This document shows positions 13,086-14,709 of a stretch of 14,709 nucleotides of DNA, one piece after another (the first letter of the stretch is position 1; every line of letters starts with the position of its first letter). Position numbers and translations under genes: made by a program. The notes under the pieces are model-generated. The model ran no database searches. It saw nothing but the letters and a program-made list of their open reading frames with translations, and was not told where the DNA came from. The DNA is from JAIBBG01 sp043748015 (GTDB lineage: Bacteria; Bacteroidota; Bacteroidia; Flavobacteriales_D; Sanyastnellaceae). Location of the stretch: NCBI GenBank assembly GCA_043748015.1, contig JAYTOA010000163.1, positions 1 to 14,709 of the forward strand, in the 5' to 3' direction.

Positions 13086-13355
13086 TTATTTACGGAGATC
13101 AAGTTCTTTGATGATAGCTCTGTAACGGTTGATTTCTGTCTTCTGAAGATAATCAAGCAACGCTCTGCGCTTACCAACAAGGCGAATCAGACTGCGCTGA
13201 GTTCCGAAATCCTTCCTGTTTACTTTAAGGTGTTCTGTGAGGTGGGCAATGCGGTATGTGAATAACGCAATTTGGCCTTCTGATGAGCCGGTGTCTTTCT
13301 CAGACTTGCCGTGCTTCTTGAAAATTTCTTGTTTTTTTGTTGTGTCGAGGTACAT
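13086..13355 (-). CDS. rpsO: 30S ribosomal protein S15
   Basis: This 89-residue protein binds the central domain of 16S rRNA early in 30S assembly. It has the whole family sequence: TGSSEGQIALFTYRIAHLTE (22-41), the loop HLKVNRKDFGTQRSL (42-56) and LVGKRRALLDYLQKTEINRY (59-78). The length equals that of most S15 proteins. I chose ATG 13355 (MYLDTTKKQ) because it gives the usual N-terminus; 13 further in-frame codons upstream would overlap the leader. It is transcribed from a well-formed promoter (13433-13463) with a leader of about 70 bases holding a hairpin (13388-13428). In several bacteria S15 represses its own mRNA by binding such leaders, so autoregulation is likely but not shown. Confidence 0.97.
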   Translation of the reverse strand: MYLDTTKKQEIFKKHGKSEKDTGSSEGQIALFTYRIAHLTEHLKVNRKDFGTQRSLIRLVGKRRALLDYLQKTEINRYRAIIKELDLRK

Positions 13356-13387
13356 GCTAATACTTATGTAAGTGATTTTTATGTGAT

Positions 13388-13428
13388 CCTTCAAATGTCC
13401 ATGAGCGAACTCATTTCATTATTTGAGG
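13388..13428 (-). promoter_or_regulatory. rpsO 5' leader hairpin with UUCG loop (candidate S15-binding element)
   Basis: On the minus strand CC-TCAAAT pairs with ATTTGA-(A)-GG, and after an internal loop ATGAG pairs with CTCAT around a TTCG tetraloop. The structure starts at or next to the predicted transcript 5' end and finishes 32 bases before the ATG. Position and shape fit an autoregulatory ribosomal-protein leader. I do not recognise a named family. Confidence 0.55.
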
Positions 13429-13432
13429 GGTG

Positions 13433-13463
13433 CAAATGTAATGCTTCTTATAGGCCGCGCAAA
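13433..13463 (-). promoter_or_regulatory. rpsO promoter, Bacteroidota type
   Basis: The minus strand has TTTG (13463-13460), 19 bases, then TACATTTG (13440-13433): both elements of the Bacteroidota primary sigma consensus at normal spacing. The -33 TTTG is itself part of TACTTTTG (13467-13460), a second perfect -7 match, so a further upstream start is possible. Confidence 0.75.
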
Positions 13464-13515
13464 AGTATCTGAGAAGTTTTTTATCACTTTCTGAACAATT
13501 TGTGTTTCAACTTTC

Positions 13516-13523
13516 TACTTTCG
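13516..13523 (+). promoter_or_regulatory. Candidate -7 box of the FKBP gene
   Basis: TACTTTCG followed by CGCCC is a seven-of-eight match to TAnnTTTG, 29 bases before the ATG at 13553. A TTTG lies at 13499-13502 but only 13 bases upstream, too close for a usual -33 element. Confidence 0.4.
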
Positions 13524-13552
13524 CGCCCGTAATTTCAAATTCACATTATTTC

Positions 13553-14239
13553 ATGAAAAAATTAATTCTCAGTGTATTCGCTGCCGGGCTACTCCTCAGC
13601 AGTTGCGAGCAAAACAACGTCAGCACCGTTAAACTTACCAACGCAAAGGACAGCCTCAGCTACACCATCGGGCTCAGTCTTGGTGAGAGCTTTTCACAAG
13701 GTGATCTCAAAGACATCAACTATGAAATGCTTGTTAAGGGCATGAAAGACCAGATGGACAGTGTGCCTGCAATCGAATTAAAAGATGCGGAGGCTTATAT
13801 CCAGTCTGTAATGATGGCCAAGCAAGAAGCTAAATCTGAACTTGACAAGAAGGACGGAGTAGATTTCTTGGCTGCAAACAAGACCAAGCCTGGTGTTCAA
13901 ACGACAGCAAGCGGTTTACAATACAAAGTAATTACTGAAGGAACGGGGCCTAAGCCACAAGCTACAGATCAGGTGACGGTTCATTACCATGGTACGTTGA
14001 CCGACGGTACAGTATTCGACAGTTCAGTAGATCGCGGTGAGCCTGCAACTTTCGGTCTTAATCAGGTTATCCCGGGTTGGACAGAAGGACTTCAGTTGAT
14101 GAGTGCCGGTTCCAAATACCAGTTCTACATTCCACAGGAATTGGGATATGGTGCTCGTGGACAGGGAAAAATTAAGCCTTATGCTGCTTTGATATTTGAC
14201 GTTGAGTTGATCAGCATCGGTGGAGCTGCCGGGAAATAA
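13553..14239 (+). CDS. FKBP-type peptidyl-prolyl cis-trans isomerase, lipoprotein
   Basis: This 228-residue protein should speed proline isomerisation during folding of exported proteins. Residues 1-18 are a lipoprotein signal with lipobox LSSC (C18). Residues about 30-115 match the helical N-terminal dimerisation domain of Mip/FkpA proteins (SLSYTIGLSLGESF, 34-47). The FKBP domain covers about 120-223: VHYHGTLTDGTVFDSS (143-158) with the conserved Y, F and D, QVIPGWTEGLQLM (171-183), and LGYGARGQGKIKPYAALIFD (197-216). The usual IPPNA of the last loop is replaced by IKPYA, a small deviation near the active site. The ATG at 13553 was chosen because it starts the signal; the frame extends upstream to 13502 through the promoter. 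It is divergent from rpsO and probably a single-gene unit. After lipidation it probably sits in an envelope membrane facing the periplasm. Confidence 0.95.
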   Translation: MKKLILSVFAAGLLLSSCEQNNVSTVKLTNAKDSLSYTIGLSLGESFSQGDLKDINYEMLVKGMKDQMDSVPAIELKDAEAYIQSVMMAKQEAKSELDKKDGVDFLAANKTKPGVQTTASGLQYKVITEGTGPKPQATDQVTVHYHGTLTDGTVFDSSVDRGEPATFGLNQVIPGWTEGLQLMSAGSKYQFYIPQELGYGARGQGKIKPYAALIFDVELISIGGAAGK

Positions 14240-14264
14240 TATGTAGCTTTTTGCTATCTCAGAT

Positions 14265-14297
14265 AAAAACCGCGTTGAAAGACGCGGTTTTTTTTTT
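14265..14297 (+). terminator. Bidirectional terminator after the FKBP gene
   Basis: AAAAACCGCGT (14265-14275) and ACGCGGTTTTT (14282-14292) form an 11-bp perfect stem with a 6-base loop and further T after it. The A-run on the left also gives a T-run on the minus strand, so it can serve the convergent gene at 14381-14709. Confidence 0.9.
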
Positions 14298-14380
14298 GTG
14301 CTACCACATAGATTCGTTCGAAGTGTTTTCCGTTTGGGCTTCAAACTTTCTTCACTCAGTCAAGATCATCATCATGAAAA

Positions 14381-14709
14381 TTACTCCTTAAAGAAATCCC
14401 TCACCTTCGCCGTCACCTGATTCATCGTCATACTGTCAGCTGTTTCTACCGCTCTTAGTTTGGATGACAATTGCTTATCGTCTGTGACATTTTTCTTCAA
14501 TCGCAATTTCATTTCTGAAGGTCCGAAGATGTAAAGCTCATCAGAATTCTTTAGTTCAACTGCAATGTTTTTGATGAATTTATCAATCTGATGATTTTTT
14601 CGCTCATCAAATTTTCTTTCCTGACTAAGGTGACTGGTTCCCATAAATGATCCGCTGTTACCTTCACCATGATGGTGCACTGCGCTTTCAACTTCTGATT
14701 CCATCTCTA
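14381..14709 (-). CDS. C-terminal part of a small eRF1-like / host-attachment-like protein, truncated by the window edge
   Basis: The frame is open from the window end to the TAA at 14381-14383. An ATG at 14702-14704 exists, but GAG lies in frame before it and the family normally has a further N-terminal stretch with an IWID-like motif, so the true start is probably outside. The visible 107 residues end in a recognisable module: ELKNSDELYIFGPSEMKLRL (about 51-70) followed by VETADSMTMNQVTAKVRDFF (about 86-105). The FGP(A/S)E-K-L and TADKMT-NQ-(V/I) patterns are those of small bacterial proteins related to the eRF1 peptide-release/baeRF group, common in Bacteroidota. The first part is rich in H, E, S and K and less conserved. 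Cellular function is unknown. It converges with the FKBP gene and probably shares its terminator. Confidence 0.65.
   Translation of the reverse strand, partial: EMESEVESAVHHHGEGNSGSFMGTSHLSQERKFDERKNHQIDKFIKNIAVELKNSDELYIFGPSEMKLRLKKNVTDDKQLSSKLRAVETADSMTMNQVTAKVRDFFKE

Overview
The window looks like a chromosomal segment of a Bacteroidota bacterium. The evidence is a short group-type primary sigma factor (289 aa, no long region 1.1), a protein ending in a type IX secretion (T9SS) sorting domain, a six-domain ribosomal protein S1 with an acidic N-terminal extension, the gene order rpsO-pnp-rpoD, almost no Shine-Dalgarno sequences, and several TAnnTTTG-like -7 promoter boxes. The intergenic repeats suggest a Chitinophagales/Sphingobacteriales-like lineage, but that placement is inference.

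Layout. 1-957 (+) is the C-terminal part of a multi-pass membrane protein that resembles GT-C/GT39 glycosyltransferases. 1311-2948 (+) is an acyl-CoA carboxylase carboxyltransferase (beta) subunit of the methylcrotonyl-CoA type, with no biotin subunit beside it. 3450-4286 (+) is a probable lipoprotein with a degenerate Kazal-like segment followed by a Hint (hedgehog/intein) domain. 4421-5905 (-) is an AT-richer secreted beta-propeller-like protein with a T9SS sorting domain. 6163-8214 (-) is rpsA. 8945-9565 (-) is a membrane protein with two DUF4389 units. 9897-10766 (-) is rpoD, 10848-12992 (-) pnp and 13086-13355 (-) rpsO. 13553-14239 (+) is an FKBP-type prolyl isomerase lipoprotein. 14381-14709 (-) is the C-terminal part of a small eRF1-like/host-attachment-like protein cut by the window edge.

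The right half is a core information-processing block: ribosome (S1, S15), transcription initiation (sigma A) and RNA decay (PNPase). Each unit appears to have its own control signals. rpsO has a very good promoter (TTTG, 19 nt, TACATTTG) and a 5'-end hairpin with a UUCG loop. rpsA has a candidate promoter and a compact 14-bp stem-loop leader. rpoD has a possible promoter with an inverted repeat in its spacer. Clear intrinsic terminators follow rpsA, the DUF4389 gene, rpoD, rpsO and the FKBP gene.

The gaps of the left half and the rpsA upstream region hold several dispersed repeat families in both orientations: an AAGTC...GACRC-type element, a GCGAATCTC...TGCGTCC element, a CATTCTCATTCTGCTTCTC element, and tandem 7-8-mers built on GATTTG. 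The most unusual items are the candidate ribosomal-protein leaders, the Kazal-like/Hint lipoprotein, and the nested inverted-repeat structure at 8498-8757. No CRISPR array, tRNA, rRNA or transposase is visible.
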